Shown here one piece after another: positions 39,332 to 47,090 of a stretch of 64,000 nt of DNA. Every line of letters begins with the position of its first letter. Position 1 is the stretch's first letter. Source of the DNA: Geodermatophilus arenarius (lineage in GTDB: Bacteria; Actinomycetota; Actinomycetes; Mycobacteriales; Geodermatophilaceae); assembly GCF_042654585.1 (NCBI RefSeq), contig NZ_JBHSGR010000008.1, positions 115,539 to 179,538 on the forward strand, read 5' to 3'. The position numbers were made by a program, and so were the translations under genes. The notes below the pieces were generated by a model. The model was not told the origin of the DNA. It saw nothing but the letters and a program-made list of their open reading frames with translations, and did no database searches.

Positions 39332-39583
39332 CGGTAACCCGCCCGTGACCGGAGTGGGGGGACGCTGCGTCACGGTGTCGACACGGCGACGTGGAGACGC
39401 GCCGATACGGCTGTGAAGCGAGTTGCATAGGTGTAGTTCTGCCAGGGACGGACCGTTCCCCGTGTCCGTTTCTTCCATCGCTTCCGTCACGCGGGTCCCC
39501 CTACTCTCTGTGTCAGCACGTGCGTGTCCCGTAGTCGGTGGGGAAGCCGACGCCCGACGCGTGCTAGGTCCGGAGAGCTGATC

Positions 39584-39925
39584 ATGACCATGCCCCAGCG
39601 CACCAACGCCGCTTACGTCCGCCCGGCCGTCCCCGGCCCGCGGCCCATGGCCCGCCCGATGCCGGCCGCCGCCGTCGCGCGCCCCGTCGGCCCGGCCCAC
39701 CCCGCCGCGATGCCCGTCGGCCGCCCGGCCGTCCCGCAGCCGCGCGCCGCGGTCACCTTCCTGACCGTCGCCGAGGTCGCCAGCATGATGCGCGTCTCCA
39801 AGATGACCGTGTACCGCCTCGTGCACGCCGGCGAGCTGTCCGCCGTCCGCGTCGGCCGCTCCTTCCGCGTCCCCGAGCGCGCCGTCCAGGACTACCTGCG
39901 CGACGCCTACACCGACATCGCCTGA
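39584..39925 (+). CDS. bldC: BldC-type HTH developmental regulator
   Basis: A 113-residue protein: a Pro/Ala/Met-rich N-terminal extension (1-55) then the BldC MerR-like HTH (F-L-T-V-A-E-V-A-S-M-M-R-V-S-K-M-T-V-Y-R, H-A-G-E-L-S-A-V-R-V-G-R-S-F-R-V-P). In Streptomyces BldC is only about 68 residues and binds head-to-tail on direct repeats to delay development. The extension here is unusual. GGAGAG six bases before the ATG. Same neighbourhood (after proC) as the mycobacterial homologue. Confidence 0.9.
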   Translation: MTMPQRTNAAYVRPAVPGPRPMARPMPAAAVARPVGPAHPAAMPVGRPAVPQPRAAVTFLTVAEVASMMRVSKMTVYRLVHAGELSAVRVGRSFRVPERAVQDYLRDAYTDIA

Positions 39926-40226
39926 CGGAGGACCTCCCTGCCCCCACGCCTCGCTCCGTCCGGCGCGGGCCCCGGCAGGAAGGCCGTTCCAGCACCTCGC
40001 CAGGCCCCTGCGGAGGGGCCGTTCCACCCCCTCGCCAGGGGGAGATCCATCCGGCCCGGTTCCCGCGGCAGCGTCGCCGCGGGGGCGCCGGGTAGGCTCG
40101 GGCGCCGAGCGACACCCCGGCCCCGGCCGGAGCCGTCGCACACGAGCTGATCCACACTCGCGTGGCGTCCGGTTCCGAACCAGCGGTCCCCGGCGCGACA
40201 CGCGGCAACGACGTCGGGAGCAGGAC
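39926..40226. other. bldC-bS22 intergenic region with repeats
   Basis: Contains palindromic repeat copy D, then two copies of a GGCCGTTCCA-N3-CCTCGCCAGG unit (39982-40004 and 40017-40039), GC hairpins, and a TAGGCT box (40093-40098) that probably serves the bS22 gene with a leader of about 120 bases. No gene seen. Confidence 0.6.
39927..39985 (+). repeat. palindromic repeat, copy D
   Basis: Begins GGAGGACCTCCCTGCCCCCA, one base after the bldC stop, and ends GGCAGGAAGGCC. Confidence 0.75.
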
Positions 40227-40325
40227 ATGGGTTCGGTCATCAAGAAGCGCCGCAAGCGGATGGCGAAGAAGAAGCACCGCAAGCTCCTGAAGAAGACCCG
40301 CGTGCAGCGTCGCAACAAGAAGTGA
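40227..40325 (+). CDS. ribosomal small-subunit protein bS22 (AURKAIP1/COX24-like)
   Basis: A 32-residue, extremely basic peptide: M-G-S-V-I-K-K-R-R-K-R-M-A-K-K-K-H-R-K-L-L-K-K-T-R then V-Q-R-R-N-K-K. It matches the tiny bS22 protein seen in mycobacterial ribosome structures and annotated as AURKAIP1/COX24 domain protein. GGGAGCAGG precedes the ATG. It sits between bldC and an epimerase gene as in mycobacteria. Confidence 0.92.
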   Translation: MGSVIKKRRKRMAKKKHRKLLKKTRVQRRNKK

Positions 40326-40335
40326 GCTGACGCTC

Positions 40336-41454
40336 GTGCCGCCTGCCGTCGTCCTCGTCACCGGTGTCAGCCGGTGGCTCGGGGGTGCGCTGGCGGCCGA
40401 GCTCGCTCGCGACCCGTCCATCGACCGGGTCATCGGGGTCGACACCGTCCCCCCGTCCGCGGAGCTGCTCCGCCGCCTCGGCCGCACCGAGTTCGTGCGT
40501 GCCGACATCCGCAACCCGCTGATCGGCAAGGTCATCAGCACCGCGGCGGTCGACACCGTCGTGCACATGAACATCAGTTCCACGCCCGCCGGGTCCGGCG
40601 GGCGGGGGCCGATGAAGGAGCTCAACGTCATCGGGACGATGCAGCTCCTCGCCGCCTGCCAGCGCGCGCCCTCGGTGCGCCGGCTGGTGCTCAAGTCGAC
40701 CAGCGCCGTCTACGGCGCCTCCCCGCGCGACCCCGCCGTCTTCACCGAGGCGATGCAGGCGCGCCGGGTGCCGTCGGGCGGGTTCGCCAAGGACAGCCTC
40801 GACATCGAGGGCTACGTGCGGTCCTTCGCGCGCCGCCGTCCCGACGTCGGGGTCGCCGTCCTGCGGTTCACCAACTTCATCGGCCCGCGCATCGACTCGG
40901 TGCTCACCGGGTTCCTGCGCATGCCCGTCGTCCCCACCGCCCTCGGCTACGACGCGCGCGTGCAGCTGCTGCACGAGGACGACGCCCTCGGCGTCCTCAC
41001 CCGCGCCACGACCGGGGACTTCGCGGGGACGGTGAACGTCGGGGGAGGGGGCACGTTGCTGCTGTCCCAGGTCATCCGCCGGCTGGGCCGGCTGCAGCTG
41101 CCGGTGCCCTCGCCGGCGCTGGGCTCCCTCGGCCGGCTCACCCGCCGCTTCGGCTACGTCGACTACTCCCCGGAGCAGATGCGCTTCCTCAACTTCGGCC
41201 GGGTCGTGGACACGACCGTGCTGCGCACCGAGTTCGGCTACACCCCCCGCTACACGACCGCCGAGGCGCTGGCCGACTACGCGCGCACCGTCCCGCCGGT
41301 GGTCCCGCCGGCCCTGGTCGGCGAGGCGACCGACCGGGCCCGCGGGCTGGTCGCGCGGGCCGGGTCGGTCGCCTCCTCCGTGGGGACGACGGTGCAGGGC
41401 CGGCTGCGGCCGACGCCGGCCCCGCCGGGACTGCGGGCGGTGCGCGATGCCTGA
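40336..41454 (+). CDS. NAD-dependent epimerase/dehydratase (Rv0501-like)
   Basis: A 372-residue extended SDR: V-L-V-T-G-V-S-R-W-L-G-G-A-L (cofactor loop, with W in an unusual place), L-K-S-T-S-A-V-Y-G-A (Ser and Tyr region) but no clear Y-x-x-x-K, so catalysis may be altered. Family members are called GalE2/GalE-like. GTG start ten bases after the bS22 stop. Overlaps the acyltransferase gene by eight bases; both probably act in envelope lipid or glycolipid synthesis, an inference from pairing. Confidence 0.85.
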   Translation: MPPAVVLVTGVSRWLGGALAAELARDPSIDRVIGVDTVPPSAELLRRLGRTEFVRADIRNPLIGKVISTAAVDTVVHMNISSTPAGSGGRGPMKELNVIGTMQLLAACQRAPSVRRLVLKSTSAVYGASPRDPAVFTEAMQARRVPSGGFAKDSLDIEGYVRSFARRRPDVGVAVLRFTNFIGPRIDSVLTGFLRMPVVPTALGYDARVQLLHEDDALGVLTRATTGDFAGTVNVGGGGTLLLSQVIRRLGRLQLPVPSPALGSLGRLTRRFGYVDYSPEQMRFLNFGRVVDTTVLRTEFGYTPRYTTAEALADYARTVPPVVPPALVGEATDRARGLVARAGSVASSVGTTVQGRLRPTPAPPGLRAVRDA

Positions 41455-42358
41455 GGCCCGCGTCATCCGGCTGCGCCCCGACGACGACGGCCGGCCGCAC
41501 GTCCCGCCGCCGTCGGACCCGAGCTGGGACGAGCAGGTCGCCGGCGGCCTGGAGTTCCTCCGCCGCCGCCTGACCGGCGAGTACGAGACGGACGAGTTCG
41601 GCTTCGACACCGACCTCACCGACCACGTGCTCCTGCCGGTGCTGCGGCCGCTGTTCAACCGGTGGTTCCGCGTCGAGACCCACGGCATCGAGAACGTGCC
41701 CACCGACGGCGGGGCGCTGGTGGTCGCCAACCACTCCGGCACGCTGCCCGTCGACGCGCTCATGGCGACCGTGGCGCTGCACGACGACCACCCGGCGCAG
41801 CGGCGGTTCCGGCTGCTCGGCGCCGACCTGGTCTTCGACCTGCCCTTCGTCGGGTCGCTGGCCCGCAAGTTCGGCGCCACGCTGGCCTGCAGCGAGGACG
41901 CCGAGCGGCTGCTGTGCGCCGACGAGCTGGTGGGCGTCTTCCCCGAGGGGTTCAAGGGCATCGGCAAGCCGTTCCGCGACCGGTACACGCTGCAGCGGTT
42001 CGGCCGGGGCGGTTTCGTCACGGCGGCTCTGCGCACCGGCAAGCCGATCGTCCCCTGCGCCATCGTGGGCGCCGAGGAGATCTACCCGATGGTCGGCAAC
42101 GCGAAGACCCTCGCGCGGCTGCTCGGGCTGCCGTACTTCCCGGTGACGCCGACCTTCCCCGCGCTCGGCCCGCTCGGGCTGGTGCCGCTGCCGTCGAAGT
42201 GGCTGATCGCCTTCGGCGAGCCGATCGAGACGGCGCACTACGGCCCGGCCGCCGCCGAGGACCCGATGCTGGTGTTCAACCTGACCGACCAGGTCCGGGA
42301 GACCATCCAGCACTCGATCTACCAGCTGCTCCTGCAGCGCAGGTCCGTCTTCAGCTGA
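41447..42358 (+). CDS. PlsC-type lysophospholipid acyltransferase
   Basis: A 303-residue acyltransferase with N-H-x4-D as N-H-S-G-T-L-P-V-D (catalytic His-Asp), F-P-E-G-F-K-G (glycerol-phosphate pocket), and V-P-C-A-I-V-G. It transfers an acyl chain to a lysophosphatidate-like acceptor at the membrane. Like Rv0502 it follows the galE-like gene. ATG lies eight bases inside the previous gene. Exact acceptor unknown. Confidence 0.9.
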   Translation: MPEARVIRLRPDDDGRPHVPPPSDPSWDEQVAGGLEFLRRRLTGEYETDEFGFDTDLTDHVLLPVLRPLFNRWFRVETHGIENVPTDGGALVVANHSGTLPVDALMATVALHDDHPAQRRFRLLGADLVFDLPFVGSLARKFGATLACSEDAERLLCADELVGVFPEGFKGIGKPFRDRYTLQRFGRGGFVTAALRTGKPIVPCAIVGAEEIYPMVGNAKTLARLLGLPYFPVTPTFPALGPLGLVPLPSKWLIAFGEPIETAHYGPAAAEDPMLVFNLTDQVRETIQHSIYQLLLQRRSVFS

Positions 42359-42362
42359 CACC

Positions 42363-42379
42363 GTCGGCCTCCGGCCGAC
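42363..42379 (+). terminator. hairpin after plsC-type gene
   Basis: GTCGGCC and GGCCGAC pair perfectly around TCC, four bases after the stop. Confidence 0.55.
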
Positions 42380-42517
42380 ACCGCGGCCACGTGCCGTCCT
42401 CCTGCCGCGTGGAGCCCTTCCTGCCGCTCGGTCGCGGGAGCCCTCGGCCCCCACGTCCTCGCAGCACCTCGCAGGGCGGCTCCCGGGCCCTCGCCGGGGA
42501 CCCTCCGGGCCGCCTCC

Positions 42518-43423
42518 TCAGGCCCGTCGGCGGCGGAGGGCGACCGCGCCGCCGACGACGCCGCCGGTGACCGCCGCGGCCGCGACCGTGGGGACGCCGA
42601 TGCGGGCGGCCTTCCGGCCGGTGCGGAAGTCGCGGACGGTCCAGTCGCGGGAGCGGGCGACCGCGCGCAGCTCGGTGTCGGGGTTCACCGCCACCGCCGT
42701 CCCGGTCAGGGTGAGCATCGGCAGGTCGTTGGCCGAGTCGCTGTAGGCGGTGCAGCGGGCGAGGTCCAGGCCCTCCCGCTCGGCCAGCGCCCGCACCGCC
42801 TCCGCCTTGGCCTCGCCGTGCATGAGCTCGCCGACCAGCCGGCCGGTGTAGCGGCCGTCGACCACCTCGGCGACCGTGCCCAGCGCGCCGGTGAGCCCCA
42901 GCCGGTGGGCGATGATCCGGGCCAGCTCCACCGGTGTCGCAGTGACCAGCCACACCCGCTGGCCGGCGTCGAGGTGCTGCTGGGCGAGGTTGCGGGTGCC
43001 CGACCAGATCCGGTCGGCCATGAGCTCGTCGTAGATCTCCTCGCCGGCGTCGACGATCTCGGCGACCTCGCGGCCGGCGACGAAGGCCAGCGCGGTCTCG
43101 CGGATGGTGTGCATGTCGCCGGCGCTCTCGTTGCCCGCGACCCGGAACTTGGCCTGCTGCCACGCGAAGCGGGCGATGTCGCGGGAGGTCAGGTACTTCC
43201 GCGAGGCCAGGCCGCGGGCGAACCAGAACAGCGAGGCGCCCATCATCATCGTGTTGTCGACGTCGAAGAACGCGGCGGCGGTGCGGTCGGCCACCACGGC
43301 CGGGACCGGCTCGACCTCCGCGGCGGCCGCGGACGCCGCGCCGGCGACGTGCGCGCGGATCTCCTCCTCGGACGGCGCCCCGCCGTCCTGCCTGCGGCGG
43401 CCGCGGAACGGCAGACCCGGCAC
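42518..43423 (-). CDS. HAD-superfamily phosphatase (SerB1-like)
   Basis: A 301-residue HAD-IB hydrolase: F-F-D-V-D-N-T (nucleophile D54, D56), V-T-A-T-P, and A-Y-S-D-S-A-N-D-L-P-M-L with the metal-binding Asp pair. A C-terminal membrane-like stretch (about 275-295) ends in R-R-R-R-A. It resembles the SerB1 proteins beside plsC genes in mycobacteria, which may act on phospholipid or phosphoserine. GTG chosen because AGGGGAGGG stands before it. A TAGGGT box (43474-43479, minus strand) fits its promoter. Confidence 0.88.
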   Translation of the reverse strand: MPGLPFRGRRRQDGGAPSEEEIRAHVAGAASAAAAEVEPVPAVVADRTAAAFFDVDNTMMMGASLFWFARGLASRKYLTSRDIARFAWQQAKFRVAGNESAGDMHTIRETALAFVAGREVAEIVDAGEEIYDELMADRIWSGTRNLAQQHLDAGQRVWLVTATPVELARIIAHRLGLTGALGTVAEVVDGRYTGRLVGELMHGEAKAEAVRALAEREGLDLARCTAYSDSANDLPMLTLTGTAVAVNPDTELRAVARSRDWTVRDFRTGRKAARIGVPTVAAAAVTGGVVGGAVALRRRRA

Positions 43424-43517
43424 GGGCTCCCTCCCCTGGGGTGGTCCCTCCGCCCTGGGGCGGTACCCGACCGACCCTATCGGCCGCCCGCCGGGGCCCC
43501 CGACCCGGACCGGGGCC

Positions 43518-44723
43518 TCAGCAGATGATCGGCCAGAGGCAGATCGGCAGCGGGGTGTCCAGGACCGGGGGCGGCGTGGTGGTCGACGGCGCGGACGGCT
43601 GACCGCCGCCCCCGGGCAGCGGGAGCGGCGGCAGGGGCAGGCCCCCGCCGGGCACGGGCGGGGCCGTCGTCGGCGCGGTGCCGCCGGTCGGGACGCTCCC
43701 GCCCCCGGAGCCGGTCGGCGCCGCCGGGCCGCTGCCGGTCGACGGCGCGGGCGCCGCGCTCGAGGGCGCCGTGGTCCCCGAGCCGGCCGTCGGCGGGGCC
43801 GGCTGCGTCGACGGCGCGGCCGGCTGGTCGGGGGTCGGGGCGCCGGGGCCGGCCGGTGCGGGCGCCGTGGTCCCCGAGCCGGCCGTCGGCGGGGCCGGGG
43901 TGGCCCCGCAGGCGACGGGCAGCGGGCCGAACCGGTCGGCGCCGGAGACGGCGGGGCCGGCGGGGCAGTCGAGCGCGGTGCGCAGCTCCGCGGCGCGGGT
44001 GCCGACCTCCGAGACCACCTCGAGCGAGCGGGTGGCGGCGGTGCCGGCGTCCGCGGGCAGCGCGTCCTGCAGGCCGGCGAGGCCGGAGCCCTGGTCCTCG
44101 GCCCAGCCGGCGAGCACCGCCAGGGGAGCGGCATCGCGGCCGGCGACGGCCTGGGTGAGCACCAGGGCGGCGCCCTCGGTGGTCTGGGCGTCCATGGTGG
44201 CGAGGGTGTCGACGACCAGGTCGGCCGGCGGCGTGGCCACGCCGTCCTCGACCAGGTCGCCGAGCTCCTGCAGCCGGGTGGTGGCGAACTCCAGCAGCGT
44301 CAGGCCGCGCTCGTCGCCGGCCAGCGCGAGCTGGGTCTGCTCGGTGCCCCGCTTCAGGGCGTAGAGCGCGTCGCCGGGTTCGGCGTCGGTGGACAGCGCG
44401 ACCAGGGACCCGAGCGCGGTGACCGCCAGCGCCGCACCGGCGACCCCGGCGGTCAGCCGGGACCGCCACGCCGGGCGGCCGGGTGCCGGCCGGGCGGCCC
44501 GCAGCCGGGACAGACCCCGGCGTGGCTCCGGCTCCGGCGCCGGCTCCGGCGAGCGGACGGCGGCCATCGCCACCAGCCGGGCGCGGGTGGCCGCGCGGAA
44601 GTCGGGCGCGGGCTCGTCGTCGAGGTCCACGGCGAGCGCGCGGAGCCGGTCCTCGAGGGCCGCCTCCCGCTGCCGCGCGGACGCACGGCGGGATGCTCCC
44701 GCGGCGTCGTGCTCGGCGCTCAC
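43518..44723 (-). CDS. rsbN: anti-sigma factor RsbN-like (DUF5667 type)
   Basis: A 401-residue protein: cytoplasmic helical part (1-88), one membrane helix (about 89-111), an extracellular helical domain (112-260) and a long Pro/Gly/Ser/Thr-rich tail to C-L-W-P-I-I-C. GAGGACC precedes the GTG. It lies directly downstream of the bldN sigma gene, as rsbN does in Streptomyces, where it holds BldN at the membrane. The tail has an internal repeat (P-A-P-P-T-A-G-S-G-T-T-A-P twice) from a 39-base DNA duplication. The anti-sigma call rests mainly on position and topology. Confidence 0.78.
   Translation of the reverse strand: MSAEHDAAGASRRASARQREAALEDRLRALAVDLDDEPAPDFRAATRARLVAMAAVRSPEPAPEPEPRRGLSRLRAARPAPGRPAWRSRLTAGVAGAALAVTALGSLVALSTDAEPGDALYALKRGTEQTQLALAGDERGLTLLEFATTRLQELGDLVEDGVATPPADLVVDTLATMDAQTTEGAALVLTQAVAGRDAAPLAVLAGWAEDQGSGLAGLQDALPADAGTAATRSLEVVSEVGTRAAELRTALDCPAGPAVSGADRFGPLPVACGATPAPPTAGSGTTAPAPAGPGAPTPDQPAAPSTQPAPPTAGSGTTAPSSAAPAPSTGSGPAAPTGSGGGSVPTGGTAPTTAPPVPGGGLPLPPLPLPGGGGQPSAPSTTTPPPVLDTPLPICLWPIIC
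43764..43802. repeat. 39-base direct repeat inside rsbN-like gene, copy 1
   Basis: Exact copy recurs at 43860-43898, 96 bases (32 codons) away, keeping frame; recent slippage in the extracellular Pro/Thr-rich tail. Confidence 0.85.
43860..43898. repeat. 39-base direct repeat inside rsbN-like gene, copy 2
   Basis: Second exact copy of the 39-base unit at 43764. Confidence 0.85.
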
Positions 44724-44841
44724 CTGGGTCCTCCGGTCTGTCGGTCGGGGCTCGGTCGACGGGAGCAACGACGCAGGTCAGGGGCCGTTACGGCGTACCC
44801 GCGGGTAACAACGCCGCGTCCCCCGCCCGGGGTCCCGCGGG

Positions 44842-45672
44842 TCACCGGAGCCCCTCCGGCAGCAGGCCGGCCAGCCGCCGCACCGCCCGGTGCTGCAGCG
44901 CCTTGACCGCGCCGTCCTTCTTGCCCATGACCGCCGCGGTCTCCGACACCGACAGCCCCTGGAGGAACCGCAGCGAGATGCACTCCTGCTGCTCGCTGCC
45001 CAGCTGGCGGATGCACGCCAGCAGCTGCTCGTTGGTCAGCCGCGAGACGACGGCGTCCTCGGGACCGTCGGTGGCCTGGTCGGCGTCGCGCATGTCCGCG
45101 GTGGTGACCTCCAGCCGGAACCGGCTGCTCTTCACGTGGTCGCGGATGATGTTGCGGGCGATCGTCACCAGCCACGCGCCGACGTCGCGGCCCTGGAAGG
45201 ACAGCGAGTCGATGCGCCGCAGCGCGCGGACGAAGGTCTCGCTGGTGAAGTCCTCGGCCTGGGCGCGGTCGCCCATCCGGTGCAGCACGTACCGGTGGAC
45301 CAGTGTCACGTAGTGGTCGTAGAGCCGGCCGAACGCCTCGGCGTCGCCGGCCTGCGCCTGCCGGACGAGGTCCCAGACGTCGACCCGGTCGTCGGGCAGG
45401 TCCTCCTCGAGTGCCGCCAGCTCCTCGGCGAGCGCCTCCTCGTCCTCCTCGGGCGGCTCCACCACGGTCCCGGGGGCGGCCCCGTCGGGAGCGACGGCCT
45501 CCGGAGCGACGGCCTCCGGAGCGACGGCCTCGGCGTCGACGACGGCGTCCGGCTCCGCCGGTGCGGCCTCCACGCTGGCGCGCGGGTACGGCGTCGGGCG
45601 GGGGCGGGGACCGGGCCGCCGCCCCGCCGGGACGGCGGACGACCGCTCGTCCACCGGGCGCGACTGCGGCAT
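44842..45672 (-). CDS. bldN: ECF-type sigma factor BldN
   Basis: A 276-residue sigma factor. Region 2 (about 100-180: A-E-A-F-G-R-L-Y-D-H-Y, A-E-D-F-T-S-E-T-F-V-R-A-L) and region 4 (Q-Q-E-C-I-S-L-R-F-L-Q-G-L-S-V-S-E-T-A) are strongly BldN-like. A Pro/Glu/Ala-rich N-terminal extension of about 97 residues recalls the pro-region that Streptomyces removes to activate BldN. It includes E-A-V-A-P repeats. GAGGAGG stands before the ATG. The rsbN-like gene follows, and rex lies close by, as in Streptomyces. Confidence 0.86.
   Translation of the reverse strand: MPQSRPVDERSSAVPAGRRPGPRPRPTPYPRASVEAAPAEPDAVVDAEAVAPEAVAPEAVAPDGAAPGTVVEPPEEDEEALAEELAALEEDLPDDRVDVWDLVRQAQAGDAEAFGRLYDHYVTLVHRYVLHRMGDRAQAEDFTSETFVRALRRIDSLSFQGRDVGAWLVTIARNIIRDHVKSSRFRLEVTTADMRDADQATDGPEDAVVSRLTNEQLLACIRQLGSEQQECISLRFLQGLSVSETAAVMGKKDGAVKALQHRAVRRLAGLLPEGLR
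45488..45531. repeat. 15-base tandem repeat in bldN pro-region
   Basis: GGAGCGACGGCCTCC at 45488 and 45503, with a third copy cut at 45518; encodes E-A-V-A-P units in frame on the minus strand. Confidence 0.85.
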
Positions 45673-45874
45673 GCGGGACGTCGACCTCCTCGTCGGCCCG
45701 CCGAGCCGTGACGGCTCGCCCGACGGGGGTCCTCCCGGCTCGGCGGTGTCCCGCTGTCCTGCGGGTCCTCTCACATGGTGACAACATCACTGCGAACCGT
45801 CCACGTCGGCCGGCCGTGCGGTACGTCCCGGTACCCCGCCGGGGGGACCGCCGCCGCCCCGCAGGAGGTGTCCT

Positions 45875-46126
45875 GTGACCGAGACCCCCGTGCGGCTGGA
45901 GCTGCTGACCCGGGCCGGCTGCCACCTGTGCGTGACCGCGGCCGAGACGCTCGCGCGGATCGCCGGGGAGGCCGGGGTCACCACCCGCGAGGTCGACGTC
46001 GACGCCGACCCGGAGCTGCAGGCCGAGTACGGCGACCGGGTGCCGGTGGTGCTGCTCGACGGCCGGGAGCACTCCTACTTCACCGTCGACGTCCCCCGGC
46101 TGCGCCGCGACCTCGGCATCGCATGA
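45875..46126 (+). CDS. glutaredoxin-like protein
   Basis: An 83-residue thioredoxin fold with C-H-L-C (C16, C19), V-P-V-V as cis-Pro loop (T-V-P replaced by R-V-P), and no signal. DUF836-like small glutaredoxin, counterpart of Rv0508, placed before hemA as in mycobacteria. GCAGGAGGTGTCCT then GTG. Reductase partner unknown. Repeat copy E follows the stop at once. Confidence 0.88.
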   Translation: MTETPVRLELLTRAGCHLCVTAAETLARIAGEAGVTTREVDVDADPELQAEYGDRVPVVLLDGREHSYFTVDVPRLRRDLGIA

Positions 46127-46180
46127 GGACCCCGTCCTCCCCACCCCTCGCAGGCTCGGGGCGGGACCCGGGACGGGGCC
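46127..46180 (+). repeat. palindromic repeat, copy E
   Basis: Begins GGACCCCGTCCTCCCCACCC directly after the glutaredoxin stop; contains CCTCGCAGGCTC and ends GGACGGGGCC. Confidence 0.8.
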
Positions 46181-46274
46181 GTCACGAGGGTCGGAAGACC
46201 CCCGGGCGGGTATGGTCTCGAACACAGCCGCGGGCATCCGCGCTGGCCCGGGGCCCGAGGGCGTCCCCGGGACT

Positions 46275-46303
46275 TTGTTCCTGCGTTCACAAGCGGTTAC
46301 CGT
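46275..46303 (+). promoter_or_regulatory. rex-hem promoter with overlapping Rex operator
   Basis: TTGTTC (46275-46280), 17-base spacer, TACCGT (46298-46303). The 18-base sequence at 46275-46292, TTGTTCCTGCGTTCACAA, matches the Rex site TTGTGAA-N4-TTCACAA fully on the right half and in four of seven on the left. Rex bound here would cover the -35, giving NADH-controlled autoregulation of rex and the haem genes. Confidence 0.72.
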
Positions 46304-46400
46304 GGCTGTCGCCGGGTGGGCGTACCGCCCGGATCCCCGATGTCGTCCGCCCACGCAGGCTCCCGCCGGCGCCCGGGCGCGACCGCTGTGGAGTAGGCCC

Positions 46401-47090
46401 GTGATGCAGTCGCGGCCCCGGATCCCGGAGGCCACCGTCGCCCGGCTGGCCGTGTACCTGCGGGTGCTCACCGGACTCGCCGACAGCGGCCGCGGCACCG
46501 TCTCCTCCGGCGAGCTGGCCTCGGCGGCCGGCGTCAACCCCGCCGGGCTGCGCAAGGACCTCTCCCACCTCGGCCCGTGCGGCGTGCGCGGGGTCGGTTA
46601 CGACGTGGCCACCCTGCGCGACCGCATCGCGGCCGTGCTCGGGATGGAGACCGCGCACGCGTGCGTCCTCGTCGGGATCGGGAACCTGGGGTCGGCGCTG
46701 GCCGGCTACGGGGGCTTCGGCAACCGCGGCTTCGAGTTCGTCGGCCTGTTCGACGCCTCGCCGGCCCGGGTGGGGCAGCGGATCGGCGACCTGCCGGTCC
46801 GGCCGATGGAAGAGCTCGACGAGGTCGTCGCCGCCACGCGGGCGACGATCGGGGTCATCGCGACACCGGCGGAGGTGGCGCAGCGGGTCTGCGACCGGCT
46901 GACCAGGGCCGGGGTGAGGAGCATCTTGAACTTCGCGCCGGTGGCGCTCACCGCACCCGCCGGGGTCGGCGTCCGCCAGGTCGACCTCTCCGTCGAGCTG
47001 CAGGTCCTCGCGTTCCTCGACAAGCAGCGGGGCGCCCTCCCGGGAACGGCGCTCGGCACCGGGCTCGCCCCCGCCGGGGGGATGGCATGA
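46401..47090 (+). CDS. rex: redox-sensing repressor Rex
   Basis: A 229-residue repressor: winged helix (P-E-A-T-V-A-R-L-A-V-Y-L, G-V-N-P-A-G-L-R-K-D-L-S) then a Rossmann domain (V-G-I-G-N-L-G, 91-97). Rex leaves DNA when NADH is high. Start set at GTG 46401, seven bases after GGAG; ATG 46404 is also possible. Typical K-D-L-S-x-x-G is present, but the usual Y/F after it is replaced by P-C-G. First gene of the rex-hemA-hemC-hemD run, the same set as in Streptomyces. Confidence 0.94.
   Translation: MMQSRPRIPEATVARLAVYLRVLTGLADSGRGTVSSGELASAAGVNPAGLRKDLSHLGPCGVRGVGYDVATLRDRIAAVLGMETAHACVLVGIGNLGSALAGYGGFGNRGFEFVGLFDASPARVGQRIGDLPVRPMEELDEVVAATRATIGVIATPAEVAQRVCDRLTRAGVRSILNFAPVALTAPAGVGVRQVDLSVELQVLAFLDKQRGALPGTALGTGLAPAGGMA

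Noticed and set aside
39401..39408. GCCGATAC before bldC resembling a WhiG/FliA -10
   Set aside because: No TAAA-like -35 at 15 bases upstream; one octamer alone is not enough.
45488..45531. Short tandem repeats as a possible CRISPR or regulatory array
   Set aside because: Fifteen-base units without spacers, in frame inside bldN; simple coding slippage repeat.
46212..46400. N-terminal extension of Rex
   Set aside because: It would translate through the promoter and Rex operator and has no family match; GGAG before GTG 46401 marks the start.
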